From: Diospyros lotus | Lineage: Eukaryota > Streptophyta > Magnoliopsida > Ericales > Ebenaceae | Assembly (NCBI RefSeq): GCF_014633365.1 | Contig: NC_068347.1 | Coordinates: 25,274,493-25,338,492, forward strand | DNA: 64,000 bases | Direction: 5' to 3' | Part shown: piece after piece, positions 10,857 to 20,911 of the stretch | Position numbering within the stretch: position 1 is the stretch's first letter | Layout: each line of letters opens with the position of its first letter | Program-made: the position numbers and the translations under genes | The notes under the pieces: model-generated | Database searches by the model: none | Told to the model about the DNA's origin: nothing | The model's input: only the letters and a program-made list of their open reading frames with translations

Positions 10857-11812
10857 TAGGGGTGTGCAAAAAAATGGTAAACCGCGGAAACCGGTCGGAC
10901 CGAACCAAACCGTGCGATTATTTGAGTGTTGTGGTTTGAAACGGTTTGGAAAATGTCCAAACCGGCAGTTTACGGTTTCAACATTTGGCGGTTCGGTTTG
11001 AAACCGAACCGCCCGAAAATAAATATAATAAATAAAAAATAAAAAAATATTTATTACTATAAATATAAAAGCCTAAAAACCCAACCACCCCAACCCTAAT
11101 CCCCCTTTCATTCTTCCTATCCTCTGTTCCGCCTCCGCACCCTTCCTCAAATCTGATCGTTGATCGTCTCCTATCCTCTCTCCACTACCGTCACACTCTT
11201 CCCCAATCCGATCGACGATTCGTCGAAGAGCTTGAGAAGTAGGACAGGGCTGTGGCGAGCGGAGATCTTGGCCAGCATATGGTGGAGGGGCCTGTTAGGG
11301 AAGTGGAGGTGGCCAATGACAGGGAGGGTAGGGAAGGGGCTCAGTGGATGACGGATAAGCTTCATTCCTACAGGTGCTTCATTTTTGTTGTCTACTTCAT
11401 TTTTCATGGTCGGTGCTTCTTTTCTCCTTATTCCGTCTCTCCAATATTGTTTGAATTTGTTGTTTATGATTTCCAATGTACTGCTGCATTGTGTTGTTTG
11501 TCATTTTTGTTTTGGTTTTCTGGGACCAAACCTTGGTCTCATGTTTTGATTTTTTGGTTTCCTTTGAAGACCAGGCCAGATATGGTTGTCTTATGTTTTT
11601 TTTGCTTCTTTTCCTTGATTTGTTGTGCTAGTGGATCAATGTAGTCAAACCGTAAAAATCGCACTACACCACACCGCAAAATGCGGTGCGGTTTGGTGCG
11701 GTTTTCTGCATCAAAATAGACCGCACGGTTTGATTCTAGAGGAAAATCGCATGTGCGGTTCGACGTACTAAAATGGCCAAAAACCAGCCAACCCGAACCA
11801 TGTACACCCCTA
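10857..11812. mobile_element. hAT-like non-autonomous element carrying a P450 fragment
   Basis: A 956-bp element with inverted termini TAGGGGTGTGCA and TGTACACCCCTA, flanked by a perfect 8-bp target duplication GGAATAAG (10849-10856, 11813-11820). The 8-bp duplication and TAGGGGTG-type termini fit the hAT superfamily. Both ends are crowded with AACCG/CGGTT motifs, as in hAT subterminal regions. The interior (about 11080-11640) is unlike the ends and encodes a cytochrome P450 amino-terminal piece on the minus strand, so it looks captured. There is no transposase. The left breakpoint of the large duplication lies inside it at 11040/11041. Confidence 0.85.
11228..11350 (-). pseudogene. Captured cytochrome P450 amino-terminal fragment
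   Basis: Minus-strand codons 43-83 of a 101-codon frame (11171-11476) read HPLSPFPTLPVIGHLH, then RPLHHMLAKISARHSPV and LLLKL. This is the proline-rich hinge and first helix layout of plant microsomal P450s, where PPSPxxLPIIGHLH, KPLHRxLAxLS and YGPVxxLRFG follow in that order. It most resembles CYP81/CYP82-type sequences, an assignment from memory of the family. Past LLLKL the sequence is unrelated, and no haem-binding region is present. It is a gene scrap inside a transposon, not a working enzyme. Confidence 0.65.
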
Positions 11813-11820
11813 GGAATAAG

Positions 11821-12583
11821 GCATGAGTTGACAGCCAGCTTTACACCACAGCAGAATGGTGTAAGTGAAAGAAAAAATAGAACTATTGTTGAAAGTATGA
11901 GATGTATGCTTAAAAGAAAAAATTTACCAAATAAATTTTGGGCAAAGGCTGTTTCTTGTACAGGTTATCTTATTAATCGGTCTCCAACAAAGTATTTGAA
12001 AGATTGCACACCACATGAGGCTTGGTATGGAAGAAAGCCTGATATTCAACATTTAAAGGTGTTTGGAAGTGTTGCTTACTCACTCATTCCACAGGCAAAA
12101 AGAAACAAGTTTGATGATAAGTCTAAAAAATGCATATTCGTTGGATACAATGAGAGAAGCAAAGCATACAAGCTGTATAATCCAAAGACCAAAAAGGTTG
12201 TGATAAGTCGTGATGTTCGTATTGATGAAAATTCAAGCTTTGAAGATACAAAAGAAAAAGCAATTGAGCTGGACATTCCTTCAACCACAGAAAAAGATTC
12301 AGAAGAAGAAAATCCTTCTTATTCACGAAGGACTCCATCAAATTTTTCATCAGAATCTTCACATACATCTTCTCCAAGTCCTCCAAGAAGAATGAGAAGT
12401 GTACAAGAACTTTTAGATTCAACAGAGCCTGTTGAATATGATGATTCTGTATTTTTTGCTTTCTATACAGGAGAAGATCCAATCTCTTTTGATAATGCAA
12501 ATAAGGAAGAAGTATGGAAAAGAGCCATGAAGGAGGAAATCAGTATAAATTTAATGGAGGAGATCAGTATAAATTTACACTGA
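11821..12583 (+). pseudogene. Copia 2 integrase end and reverse transcriptase start, copy A
   Basis: After the hAT target duplication the integrase resumes with RHELTASFTPQQNGVSERKN, the canonical catalytic Glu block. NRSPTKYLKDCTPHEAWYG, HLKVFGSVAY, CIFVGYNERSKAYKLYNP and VVISRDV follow. The reverse transcriptase start EEVWKRAMKEEI reaches about 12539, where the sequence changes to a repeated AGTATAAATTTA stretch at the gypsy junction. The block is open throughout. Confidence 0.88.
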
Positions 12584-12765
12584 TCTCACTCTCAAAGGAT
12601 GAATGAATTGAATCTTGAATTTCCCTCTACATTCTCCCACTCTCTCTTTCTTTCTCTGTAATTCTCTCTCTCTTTCTTTTCGATCAAGATATTCTATCCA
12701 AATTCTCCAAAATTCCTTGCGGAATTCTTAAGATAAACCTGTCAGCTCCATTGGATCTGAGAATT

Positions 12766-12777
12766 TGATATTAGAGC
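12766..12777 (+). other. Degenerate primer binding site of gypsy element A
   Basis: TGATATTAGAGC differs at two positions from TGGTATCAGAGC, the initiator Met tRNA complement, and lies 42 bp before the gag start at 12808. Confidence 0.7.
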
Positions 12778-12807
12778 AATCCAGGCCAGGGGAAACGATG
12801 AGAAGGA

Positions 12808-13801
12808 TTGGTGATGGTTGACAGCACGAGGATGAAGAACATGGAGGCGCAACTACTTCAATTCGGATCCACAGTATCGGACTTACAGGCAAGGGTGGAT
12901 CAGTTAGAATTGGGATCAAACCGTAATCATGAGGCGATCATCTCCATTGATCGCAAATTGGATGGGGCGGTCAATCAAATCCAAGAAGTAGGAGCGCATA
13001 TTCGAGAACAATTGCAAGACTTCATGGTCATGTTCGCGTGACAACAACTGGTAAGCCTTTCCCTAGAATTCTTCCTAGAGAGAGAGCATATTCGATCCTT
13101 CCCAACCATGGGATGAGTCAGAGGAAACATGGAACCTTTGAGGTGGGGGAGGAACTGGGAGAAATGGGAGATAATGCGGTTGGTTAAAGGCAGAGGTTGA
13201 ATGACGGCCTTGGCCACCTAGGGATACCAATGCCAAAATTGGATATCCCCATGTTTGATGGGAGTACTTGGTGGTGGATTAGACGATGTGAAAGGCCTTT
13301 GAGTGGTTTGGGATACCACAGCATTAGAAGGTAACAATGGCAGCAACTTACCTTAACAATGCTGGGGATGATTGGTATCAAGAATGGGCCAAGGCGAGGG
13401 AGGAATGCCGATGGGTTGAATTTGTAGCAGAATTTTGCGAGAGGTTTGGAGAACAAGGGATGACGGATGTGGTGAAGGAGTTTAACAAAATCAAACAGAA
13501 TGGATCAGTGACCGAATATCATAGGAGGTTTGAGGAGCTGAAGGTGTTGATGCTCAACCATAATCCTTACGTCATAGAGGCTTATTTCATCTCCTGTTTT
13601 ATTAGTGGATTAAATGAGGAGTTAAGGCCCATGGTGAAAGTGTTGCAACCGCAAACCCTGAAGCTTCCCACTGACAGTGCCCGGTTGCATGGGCTGACGG
13701 TGGAAACGCTCATGAAGAAACAACAAATCGTGAACAGAGGAGGAACACATAATGTGTTAACTCCCATTGGGAAGGTTGAGGGAAGAGAAACTTGGAAATG
13801 A
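12808..13801 (+). pseudogene. Gypsy gag, copy A
   Basis: A coiled-coil-like start (MEAQLLQFGSTVSDLQARV) reads from 12808 to a stop at 13039. After frame changes the retrotransposon gag core is open from 13337 to 13801: LNNAGDDWYQEW, EFCERFGEQG, SVTEYHRRFEELKVLM and FISGLNEELRPMV. These fit the gag domain of plant gypsy elements. At least two frameshifts separate the parts. Confidence 0.82.
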
Positions 13802-13810
13802 GTACAAGGG

Positions 13811-14188
13811 GTGAGGAGTTTACCAATACTGGGCCTAAAGACAGAAGGGGAGAGGTTGATAGAGCAGATGAGGCAGACTAACCTTTGTTTCAGATGTGGA
13901 GAACGGTGTTTCCTCGGGCACCAATGTAAGAAGCAATTGCTTCTACTAGAAGGAGAGGAAGAGAATGGGGAAGAGGACGACATGTTAGAGATGCTGGAGG
14001 AAGGAGACGAAGATAATGGGGAGATCTCTCTACATGCCTTGAGAGGGTTGGCTAACAACAAAATCATCAAGGTAGAAAGGAAGGTAGGAGAAAGTAAGCT
14101 AATGATTCTCATTGACAGTGGGAGTAGCCACAGTTTTCTGGATGAAGTCACTGCCAAACGGTTGAAGTGCCCATTTATTAGTACATAA
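13811..14188 (+). pseudogene. Gypsy zinc knuckle and protease, copy A
   Basis: LCFRCGERCFLGHQCKKQ is the zinc-knuckle variant usual in this gypsy group. An acidic linker (EEGDEDNGEIS) follows, then the aspartic protease site LMILIDSGSSHSFLDE near 14100. The frame ends at 14188. Copy B is missing 64 bp just downstream (after 14235). Confidence 0.85.
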
Positions 14189-14634
14189 TTGCTTACAGTA
14201 GCAGTGGCTAATGGAAGTAGGGTGATAAGTAAGTCAGCTTGCGCTAACTTTCGTTGGTAGATGCAAGGTGAAGAGTTCGAGACAGACCTGAGGTTATTAA
14301 AATTGGGGGGATGCGATGTGGTCTTGTGGGTAAACTGGATGAAGTAAGTGAGCCCCATCTGCTTCGATTTTAATAGGATGGAGGTGACTTTTGAGAAGGA
14401 AAGGAAAGGAATGAAATTGGTGGGTAGCAAGGAAGTCCGGGTGTGCAAGATGATCATGGGCAAACGGCTGCAGAAGCTGCTCAAGCAAAAGCTAACCTAG
14501 GTGGCACAACTCTTCTCTATACAGATAGTGGAAGAAGGGGAGGAAGTAATGGAAGTAAAGATAGTGAACTATTGCTGGTGGTCAATAGCCCCTCTTAAGC
14601 AGAGTGGAACGTAAATCTACTCGACCTACTTCAT

Positions 14635-15814
14635 ATGCTTTTGTTTGAATATGAGGATCTTTTTAGGGAGCCAACAACTCTACCCCCTCCCAGAACCCAT
14701 GACCATTCCATCAATCTGAAACCCAATTCTGAACCCTTTAATGTAAGAGCCTACCGATACCCTCTAGCCCAGAAAACACAAATTGAGCAAATGGTTAAAG
14801 AGATACTACAACAGTCCCTAATTCAGCCTGTCCACAACCCTTACGCATCTCCAGTATTGCTAGTAAAGAAGAAGGATGGGTCATGGCGTTTTTGTATTGA
14901 TTACTGCCAGCTAAACGCCACGACTATCAAAGACAAATATCCAATTCCATTCATTGACGACCTCTTAGATGAATTGAGAGATGCTACCATCTTTTCTAAG
15001 CTCGATCTAAGAGTGGGCTATCACCAGATTTGAATGAACCCTAACGACATATCCAAAACTGCTTTCCGAACCCATCAGGGCCATTATGAGTTCTTCGTAA
15101 TGCCCTTTGGCCTTACCAATGCTCCAGCTACTTTCCAATCCTTGATGAACCATATCTTTGAGCCTCACCTAAGAAACTTCATCTTGGTATTCTTTGATGA
15201 TATATTGGTGTATAGCCGTACTTTTGATCAACACTTGACACACCTTAAGGCCACCTTTGAGATCATTAGAGTCAACCAATTGCATATAAAGAGGTAGAAA
15301 TGTGCTTTTACCCAAAGACAGGTGGAGTATTTTGGGTATATTATCTCTGGCCAAGGGGGTTAGCACAGATCCGAAAAAGGTAGCAGCTATGCAGTCTTGG
15401 CCACGACCTAACACCCTTAAAGCCTTGAGGGGGTTTCTAGGCCTAACGGGGTGTTATAGAAGATTTGTGAAGAACTACAGGATCATTAGTAGGCTCTTAA
15501 CTCAATTATTGAAGAAGGAAGGTTTCAAGTGGGGTGAGCAGGCGGAGGCAACATTTGAACAACTAAAGAGGGCTATGAGTGAGGCCCTGGTGTTGGGCCT
15601 ACCTAACTTTAACAGAACTTTTGTGCTAGAAACAGACGCCTGTAAGACTAGAGTTGGGGCAATGTTAATGCAGGAAGGAAGGCCCCTAGCCTTTCTTAGT
15701 CAAGCTCTAGCTCCTAGACATATGGGGCTAAGCATATACGAGAAGGAGTTTATAATTGTATTGATGGCAGTGGACAAATGGAGGCACTACCTGGAAGGAG
15801 AGCTCAATTTGTGA
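14635..15814 (+). pseudogene. Gypsy reverse transcriptase and RNase H, copy A
   Basis: It reads [20 protein letters not shown], then [11 protein letters not shown], where a TGA interrupts. [17 protein letters not shown] and the catalytic FFDDILVYS at about 15190 follow, then a TAG at 15297 and a one-base shift near 15355. The thumb and RNase H continue with LRGFLGLTGCYRRFV and VLETDACKTRVGAML, where copy B keeps the usual GVGA and A has Arg. LSIYEKEFIIVLMAVDKWR ends the block. The same stops occur in copy B, so they predate the duplication. A 48-bp loss after 15853 removes part of the RNase H-integrase linker. Confidence 0.9.
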
Positions 15815-16098
15815 TCAAGACCTGAAGTTTTTGCTTTAGCAAAAGCTACAAAAGAAATGGAAGGATAATGTGGTGGCCAATGCATTGTCCAGATGTCAAG
15901 AGGAGGGAGAAGCAGTAGCCATAACTGCCTTGGTACTAGATTGGTATCAAGAGGTGGCTACCAGTTATGATACCGATGATCAGATCAAAGGGTTACTAGA
16001 GCAGCTGATCTTGAGCCCTACCAGCAAACATCTTAAGCCCTACCAGCAAACCAGGATATCTGCTTCAGAATGGGATTATCTGATACAAGGGTAGAATA

Positions 16099-16305
16099 GT
16101 GATTGGGAACAGACAGGACATCAAGCAAAGGAAATTCCAAACTCTCCATGAGTCCCCACTGGGGCATTCGGGGATTCAAAATACATACCATAAGGTAAAG
16201 CAACTCTTTTTCTGGCCTAAATTGAAGGAAGCTGTAGTTAAGTTTGTTATGGCATGCGATACTTGCAAGAGATGTAAGCATGAGAATGTAGCTATCCCCG
16301 GATAA
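16099..16305 (+). pseudogene. Gypsy integrase zinc-binding domain, copy A
   Basis: LHESPLGHSGIQNTYHKVK, FFWPKLK and CDTCKRCK give the H-H-C-C zinc finger of gypsy integrases. The frame ends at a stop (16303) and the catalytic core is not found downstream, so the element is truncated here. Confidence 0.85.
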
Positions 16306-16317
16306 TTACAACCGTTA

Positions 16318-16529
16318 ATGACAGTCTTATATGAGATAAAGGAAGGACCTTGTAGCTTACAACACCAAACTGTCAACTCATTTTCTTGATTGGTCAACAG
16401 TTTCTCAAAAGTTAAAAATTATTGATTGCTCTATAAATATTGTCAATAGTTTTTGTTATACAAAGAGTGCATGGAAACTTTGAGAGTCAGTGGATTATCC
16501 ACTAACTCCCAAGTCACATGTCACCACCT
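16318..16529. other. Unassigned sequence after the gypsy truncation, copy A
   Basis: No coding motif. It holds a TATA-like TCTATAAATA near 16430 and a short palindrome AGTGGATTATCCACT near 16490. It could be remains of a gypsy 3' LTR, but no matching 5' copy was found. Confidence 0.35.
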
Positions 16530-16710
16530 GAGGCTCCATGGTTAGAAGTGTGAAGCTATTGATTGCCTCTCATTATGCCTGTAAAAAGGTATATAAGAGA
16601 TTAGAAGAAGAAAGAAGATGAGACTCCATGGTTAGAAGTGTGAAGCTATTGATTGCCTCTCCATTATGCATGTGAAAAGGTATATAAGAGATTAGAAGAA
16701 GAAAGAAGAG
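16530..16710. repeat. 90-bp tandem duplication, copy A
   Basis: Two adjacent units (16530-16619 and 16620-16710) start with GAGRCTCCATGGTTAGAAG and end in a purine-rich AGAAGAAGAAAGAAGA stretch after a TATATAAGAG motif. The same pair occurs in copy B at 37199-37378. Confidence 0.9.
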
Positions 16711-16721
16711 GCAAGAATGCC

Positions 16722-16953
16722 AGAAAAATTATACTTACCTCCTATGAATTTTATAGATGTGTGCATCGCTTACCCCTTACCATTAATAAATGCTTGTTAA
16801 TATTTCTAAATTCCCAAAGTGCACCTTTCTCACTGTTATTATAAGAAATAATAACAAACAAAATTACAAATGGTCAATGATGACATCACTTTGGGTTCAA
16901 TCGAACTTTTTCATTTGTTTTAGGCTCGATCAAATCTAGATCTAGAAATCTTT
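16722..16953. repeat. Older local repeat P, first occurrence (copy A)
   Basis: The block starting CTTACCTCCTATGAATTTTA and running to GGCTCGATCAAATCTAG matches 21150-21395 with scattered differences and indels. It marks an older duplication that also produced the two peptide gene loci. Confidence 0.8.
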
Positions 16954-17014
16954 GGGTTCGATCGAAACCAAATCAAATGAATAATAAAGAAGTTTGAAGG
17001 TTTACAAAAAAAGA

Positions 17015-17054
17015 AAAGAAGAAGAAGAAGAAGAACAAGAAGAAGAAGAAGGTG
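17015..17054. repeat. (GAA)n microsatellite
   Basis: A GAA/AAG run with one CAA interruption. Copy B (about 37683-37706) is 15-18 bp shorter. Confidence 0.85.
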
Positions 17055-17105
17055 ATTTCTCTAAAAATACCAGTTACATCATCTCTCTAATAGAGAAAAG
17101 AAGAA

Positions 17106-17267
17106 AAAAAATTAAAAGCCCCTTCAAAACCCAGAAATACCACTTACATGATCTCTCAAATAACCTTGATTCACTTTTGTGCACCGCATTTCAATAATGA
17201 ATCAAAGTTATTTGAGAGATGATGTAACTTTGTATTTCTGGGTTTTGAAGGGGCTTTCAATTTTTTT
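17106..17267. repeat. Long foldback hairpin, copy A
   Basis: The left arm 17106-17173 and right arm 17198-17267 are inverted copies with about six differences over 67 bp, separated by a 24-nt loop. The arms include AGCCCCTTCAAAACCCAGAA and its complement TTCTGGGTTTTGAAGGGGCT. A transcript from either strand would form a near-perfect hairpin of about 160 nt, the size of a young plant microRNA or siRNA precursor. It could equally be a MITE. A weak extra copy of the left arm lies at 17050-17095. Confidence 0.8.
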
Positions 17268-17269
17268 TA

Positions 17270-17479
17270 TTCAAAAACTGTAAATTTGGTGATTAGTGAA
17301 TATCCTTTGGGCATTGTGGACATGAATCTATTAAGAAACTGAGTCACCTTAGATCTTTCTTCTTGTTTTATTTCCTCTCGATTTTGTATATCCCTGTAAA
17401 TCTCAACTTGAGATCCTGATTTTTCCTTACAAAGAACTCCACTGGATATGCTATTATCCACATCAGTGGATAATAGCAT
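17270..17479. repeat. Older local repeat Q with a perfect palindrome, copy A
   Basis: The block starting TTATTCAAAAACTGTAAATT matches 28415-28615. At its end, 17448-17461 and 17466-17479 form a perfect inverted repeat (ATGCTATTATCCAC, loop ATCA). In the second occurrence the right arm is missing and is replaced by AACATATA. Confidence 0.8.
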
Positions 17480-17518
17480 TTTTCTTCCGATATTTAAATC
17501 AGACACTGAATACTTGAA

Positions 17519-17930
17519 GACCATATTGGAATGAGTGCTTATCTATGTATAGAGGAGTATAGAGCTTTCCTAGATCCCCTTGAATTAGGATTCTTTCACA
17601 TAATATTTATCCTAATATTTCGAGATCTAATAATATTATGATTCTTTTGAATAACGTTTATCCTGATATTCTAGGATCCATTAGAATTAAGATCCTTGTA
17701 GATAATGTTTATCTTTTTTGTAAGTCTTGAAGGGATTTTTTGATGTCAGAATTATTTTGTTTGCACTTTGTTTGAAATCCCCTCGATTAGGGAAAAATTA
17801 CATCTTTTTAGCTCAAAAATTGATTTTGGGCTTTCAAACTTTTTTAATAGACTTTTCCTTATGAAACACCAGAATTCAAAATTGGAACTCTCTAGAAATG
17901 GAATTAGAATTCCAATTCTATAAGAATTGG
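17519..17930. repeat. Older local repeat R, copy A
   Basis: The block with several TTAGGATTC/AATATTTATCC motifs matches 31035-31400 with moderate divergence. It contains internal short repeats of the form ATAATRTTTATC. No gene. Confidence 0.65.
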
Positions 17931-18061
17931 TTCCAAACAAACTATATGGTCATTAATGGTGGTAATGGATGAGGTTGTAATTCATAGAGAATTCAAAATT
18001 TTAATCCTACAATGTCATTAATGATTGTAATGAATGAGGTTGTTAGTGCCCTCTCCCAATC

Positions 18062-18069
18062 TATAAAAG
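18062..18069 (+). promoter_or_regulatory. TATA box of peptide gene 1, copy A
   Basis: TATAAAAG lies 74 bp before the start codon at 18136, preceded by CTCTCCCAATC. Expected transcription starts near 18092, downstream of an out-of-frame ATG at 18086. Confidence 0.65.
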
Positions 18070-18135
18070 GGGGAGCTCTCTAGCAATGCAAAGCAATCAA
18101 CTACCTCTTGTTTCTTGCAGCCATAAGACCAAGGC

Positions 18136-18194
18136 ATGGGGAAGCCTTCTTTTCCGGTGGTTTTCTTGGTCATCATTTTGCTCTCTAGCTCCGG

Positions 18195-18228
<34 letters not shown>

Positions 18229-18502
18229 CACACAAACACACACTGTTTGATTCTCTCTCTCTCTCTCTCTCTCTCCACACAAACACACACTGTTTGATTC
18301 ACGCAACACTACTTTTATTAATCCTAATGACCCATGAGTTTTTGCAGGCTGTTTGATGCAGGTGGTGTTAGGAGACGGAGATCGTGCTATTAATATGTTT
18401 TGCACTAAAATAGAAGATTGCAAACAATTTAAATGCCCTAAAGGCCAGATGGCAATATGTGATAGAGGTGACTGTCGGTGTGTTCCGAAGGCTCATAGTT
18501 AG
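18136..18502 (+). CDS. Six-cysteine secreted peptide gene 1, copy A
   Basis: Exon 1 (18136-18193) encodes Met and a hydrophobic signal peptide (FPVVFLVIILLSSS). The phase-1 GT-AG intron is 18194-18347, and exon 2 (18348-18502) is 155 bp, giving 70 residues. Cysteines are spaced C-x5-C-x4-C-x7-C-x4-C-x-C (CTKIEDC, CPKGQMAIC, CDRGDCRC). The total span between the second and fourth cysteine equals that of the gene at 6078. This is a defensin-like/NCR-like pattern, and the mature peptide would be secreted and disulfide-bonded. Both exons are identical to copy B. The intron carries (CT)n tracts whose number differs between copies. No frame damage is seen. Confidence 0.78.
18196..18299. repeat. (CT)n plus CACACAAACACACACTG tandem unit in intron, copy A
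   Basis: Two units, each a (CT)n run followed by CCACACAAACACACACTGTT and TGATTC, fill most of the intron of peptide gene 1. Copy B has three units. Confidence 0.9.
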
Positions 18503-18980
18503 AGAACGAGGCCCCTCATGAGTTTTTTCTTATATATTAATGTTTCCTTTAAATAAGTTCAATAACAGACAAATAACAAAGTTTCTCTATATCTATTCTT
18601 TTTCCTTTTGCTTTACTATTTCATAATTAATTTGGGGACGTTGGTGTGTGCATTGGTGGACTGGAACTTTTTACACCATCGAATTTAATCATTGAACAAC
18701 TTTATTTTGGTAACTGTTGGATAATGTCTCAAATTTCAAATAATCAGATATAATGATTTTCACGAGAAAACAAATTGGGAAACTAATTCTAAGTAAACAA
18801 AAAAAAAAAGGAAAAAAACGTAGAATTGTTGCTTATAATAGGTTTCTCAACTATTATCTAAAATTTCCTAGAAACCCAAATATTTGTTTCCTATAAAAAG
18901 TTGGGAAAGAAAGGCTTACCAACCATTGTGGAATTGGACTCAATTAATGTTGTCAGTTGGCTTAGCTCCAGAGGTGCTGG
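18503..18980. other. 3' flank of peptide gene 1, copy A
   Basis: It is similar to 27684-28060, downstream of the broken peptide gene 2. Shared blocks include GACAAATAACAAAGTT and GGGAAACTAATTCTAAGTAA. This supports descent of both genes from one duplicated unit. No further gene. Confidence 0.6.
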
Positions 18981-19056
18981 TTTTAATCGTTGAAGTGTTT
19001 GGGAAATTTTACATAAAATTGATGCTTTATCTTATAAGTAGTTGAATCTGTGAGTT

Positions 19057-20040
19057 GTTTTTTTTTTTTTTTTTTTTTAAAGTGAGAAATATTATTAAAA
19101 TAATGATATAAGGATATCACACAAGAAACAACATGAACAAAGGCCAACATGAAACAAAGCACCCGAACCTCCGTACCAGCAAGCAACTCGAAATCAAAGC
19201 ACTACAACCCAACCCAAACAATTGAAATGACATAGGATAGAGGAAGCCTCTAGAAGAATGGTTTCTAGAGCAGAATAAACAAGAGAGGAGCCCCAAAGCA
19301 AAGAATCCACGTTGAAGCATAGGGGCAATCAGTGCCGTACCTGAGATTTCAGGGCCCTGGGTCGAAATATAAAGAATGGGCTCCCAAATCATAGTGTACA
19401 TTCAAAATTTATTTTTCATAATAAAATATAAAAAAATATTCATACTATATCAGAATAAAATTAAAAATTTTATAACTGATCAATTAAAAATTATTCTTCT
19501 TACAGTTTTAGAAGTAAAAATATTAATAAAATTTATATAATCGAGTTGTTCGCTAGAGATTTTCGTATCAGCGTTCAACAGATTTTTTTGGGGGGGAGGA
19601 TTGAGGAGAGATTTATATGAGGGCAAAATTGTTATTTTGACAAAGGGGCAAAATAATAATTTTATTTCAAATTTATGGGTCCCTAAATATGGCAAAATCA
19701 GGGGCCTGAGACAATGGGCTCTTGAAATTGGCTATAGGTTCGGGCTGGGACAGTCAAAACTTGCAAAGAAAAAAAAATAAAAGACTAACGCTAACAGAAA
19801 CTGCCCAAAAGCCAAAGACAATTATAGCTCTCACCTGCAAAGAGCTTCCCAGATGAACCAAAAAGAACATGAATGGACTAACCAATGGGTACATCAAAGA
19901 ACCAAACCTAAAATGGGAAAAGATTTCTGAAACCGCTAGAGAACTAGTAGAGACACCAAGAGAAGAGATCGATCTGCTAGAGATATAAGAAATAGCAGAG
20001 AGCAATTGGCCACCTGAAAAAATTAACCACCAAGTTATAT
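19057..20040 (-). mobile_element. LINE-like 3' end, minus strand, copy A
   Basis: Read on the minus strand, the sequence ends AATAATATTTCTCACTTT followed by a poly-A tract (plus-strand T run 19057-19078). That is the usual tail of plant L1 elements. The body has the T-rich, weakly coding character of an L1 3' UTR. It is interrupted at about 19330-19753 by another repeat. No reverse transcriptase remains. A SINE or processed transcript is an alternative. Confidence 0.45.
19330..19753. mobile_element. Repeat inserted in the LINE-like tail, copy A
   Basis: The stretch begins CAGTGCCGTACCTGAGATTT and ends GGTTCGGGCTGGGACAG. The ends are imperfectly inverted (CAGTGCCGTACC versus CTGTCCCAGCCC). 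On both sides the LINE-like reading resumes, so it is an insertion. The CAGTG terminus is common among hAT-type elements. I could not define a target duplication. Confidence 0.4.
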
Positions 20041-20313
20041 GGGTAGAAAAGAATGGCTAGCTTGGTGCGAACTAGTTAGGCCCTTCACACTTAAGAAGAA
20101 ACAAGGTCCGCTTGTAGAGTGTCTTATACTTTATTCTTTGAACCCTCAAAAAGATATGTAACCAAATTATTCAGTTTTAGCATTCAATGGATAATGTACA
20201 TTGCTTAAACACCCAACCTTCATATGGTTTTATTTGATTCCGTTGCGTGTATATGATGTAAATTTTTTAAAAAACCTACAAAACCGTGTGAGATCCCAAC
20301 ATCTTTATCTATT

Positions 20314-20911
20314 TGTTATGTGTATTTTTAGACTGCATTGGGTGGGCCAAAAACGGGCCAAAGGCCAGCCCGATCATCCAAATCCTAGTCAGCCCAAGGT
20401 GAATCGAAGTCACATGTCGCTGCTCCAAATTCAGGCTGCGGAATGGCATGAGCAGCGAGTGGCGTGCCCAGCTTCCCACGAGCTTACTTAGCTCGCTCAC
20501 GCGAGATTCGCGGGCTTATCAGAAACCCATCACAGCCTAGCAGAGAAGAAGTCAACCTTCCCAATTCAAAATAAATCAAATCCCTACAAAAGCAAAATCC
20601 GTTCCTGACTATGGGGAACTGATAAGGGTACTCAATTAACGCGATCTTATCTTCCTATTTGATAGATTATTCAAATTGTAAACACCCACACTATAAATAG
20701 GGGTCGAAAAACCACTATAAAGGACGATCAATAATATACTATCACTTTACCGAAATAATCAGAGGAATAGTCGTGGACTAGGCACCGTTCAGACCGAATC
20801 ACGTAAAATTTTTTTTGAGTACTTCATCTTCTTTTCTTTTTCATTGAAACGTGTTTTACTTTAAATACTGCGAGCAAATGAATCACGGTCGACTGATTCC
20901 GAACATCGACA
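20314..20911 (+). mobile_element. Solo LTR of a gypsy element, copy A
   Basis: A 598-bp unit starts TGTTATGTGTATTTTT and ends GAACATCGACA. The flanks are CTATT on the left and CTATC on the right. In copy B both are CTATC, so a 5-bp target duplication is certain and one base mutated here. A TATA box (ACTATAAATAGGGG) lies near 20690. Start, end and the block GTCGTGGACTAGGCACCGTT match the minus-strand LTR at 53229-53907, so they are one family. No internal region remains. Confidence 0.88.

Larger units (their letters stand above)
8639..12539 (+). mobile_element. Ty1-copia retrotransposon 2, 3'-truncated and split by a hAT element
   Basis: It starts with an LTR and a Met-tRNA primer site and reads gag, protease and integrase. 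It breaks off at the start of reverse transcriptase (EEVWKRAMKEEI) near 12539, where gypsy-type sequence begins. A hAT-like element with an 8-bp target duplication sits inside the integrase. No 3' half or 3' LTR of this element was found in the window. It is the better preserved of the two copias: one frameshift in gag and one nonsense codon account for most of the damage before the hAT. Confidence 0.88.
12540..16317 (+). mobile_element. Ty3-gypsy element, decayed, copy A
   Basis: Domain order is gag, zinc knuckle, protease, reverse transcriptase, RNase H, integrase zinc finger, the gypsy order. A Met-tRNA-like primer site lies at 12766-12777, so the left part (12540-12765) is likely LTR or leader, but I could not find a matching 3' LTR. 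The element stops after the integrase zinc finger near 16317, so the integrase core and 3' end are missing. The residues are of chromovirus type ([18 protein letters not shown]), a judgement by eye. Confidence 0.85.

Noticed and set aside
13582..14484. 300-codon minus-strand frame opposite gypsy gag and protease
   Set aside because: It mirrors the conserved plus-strand coding blocks and has Ser/Leu-rich antisense composition. There is no domain of its own.
18016..18423. Minus-strand frames rich in Arg-Glu opposite peptide gene 1
   Set aside because: They are produced by the (CT)n tracts in the intron.
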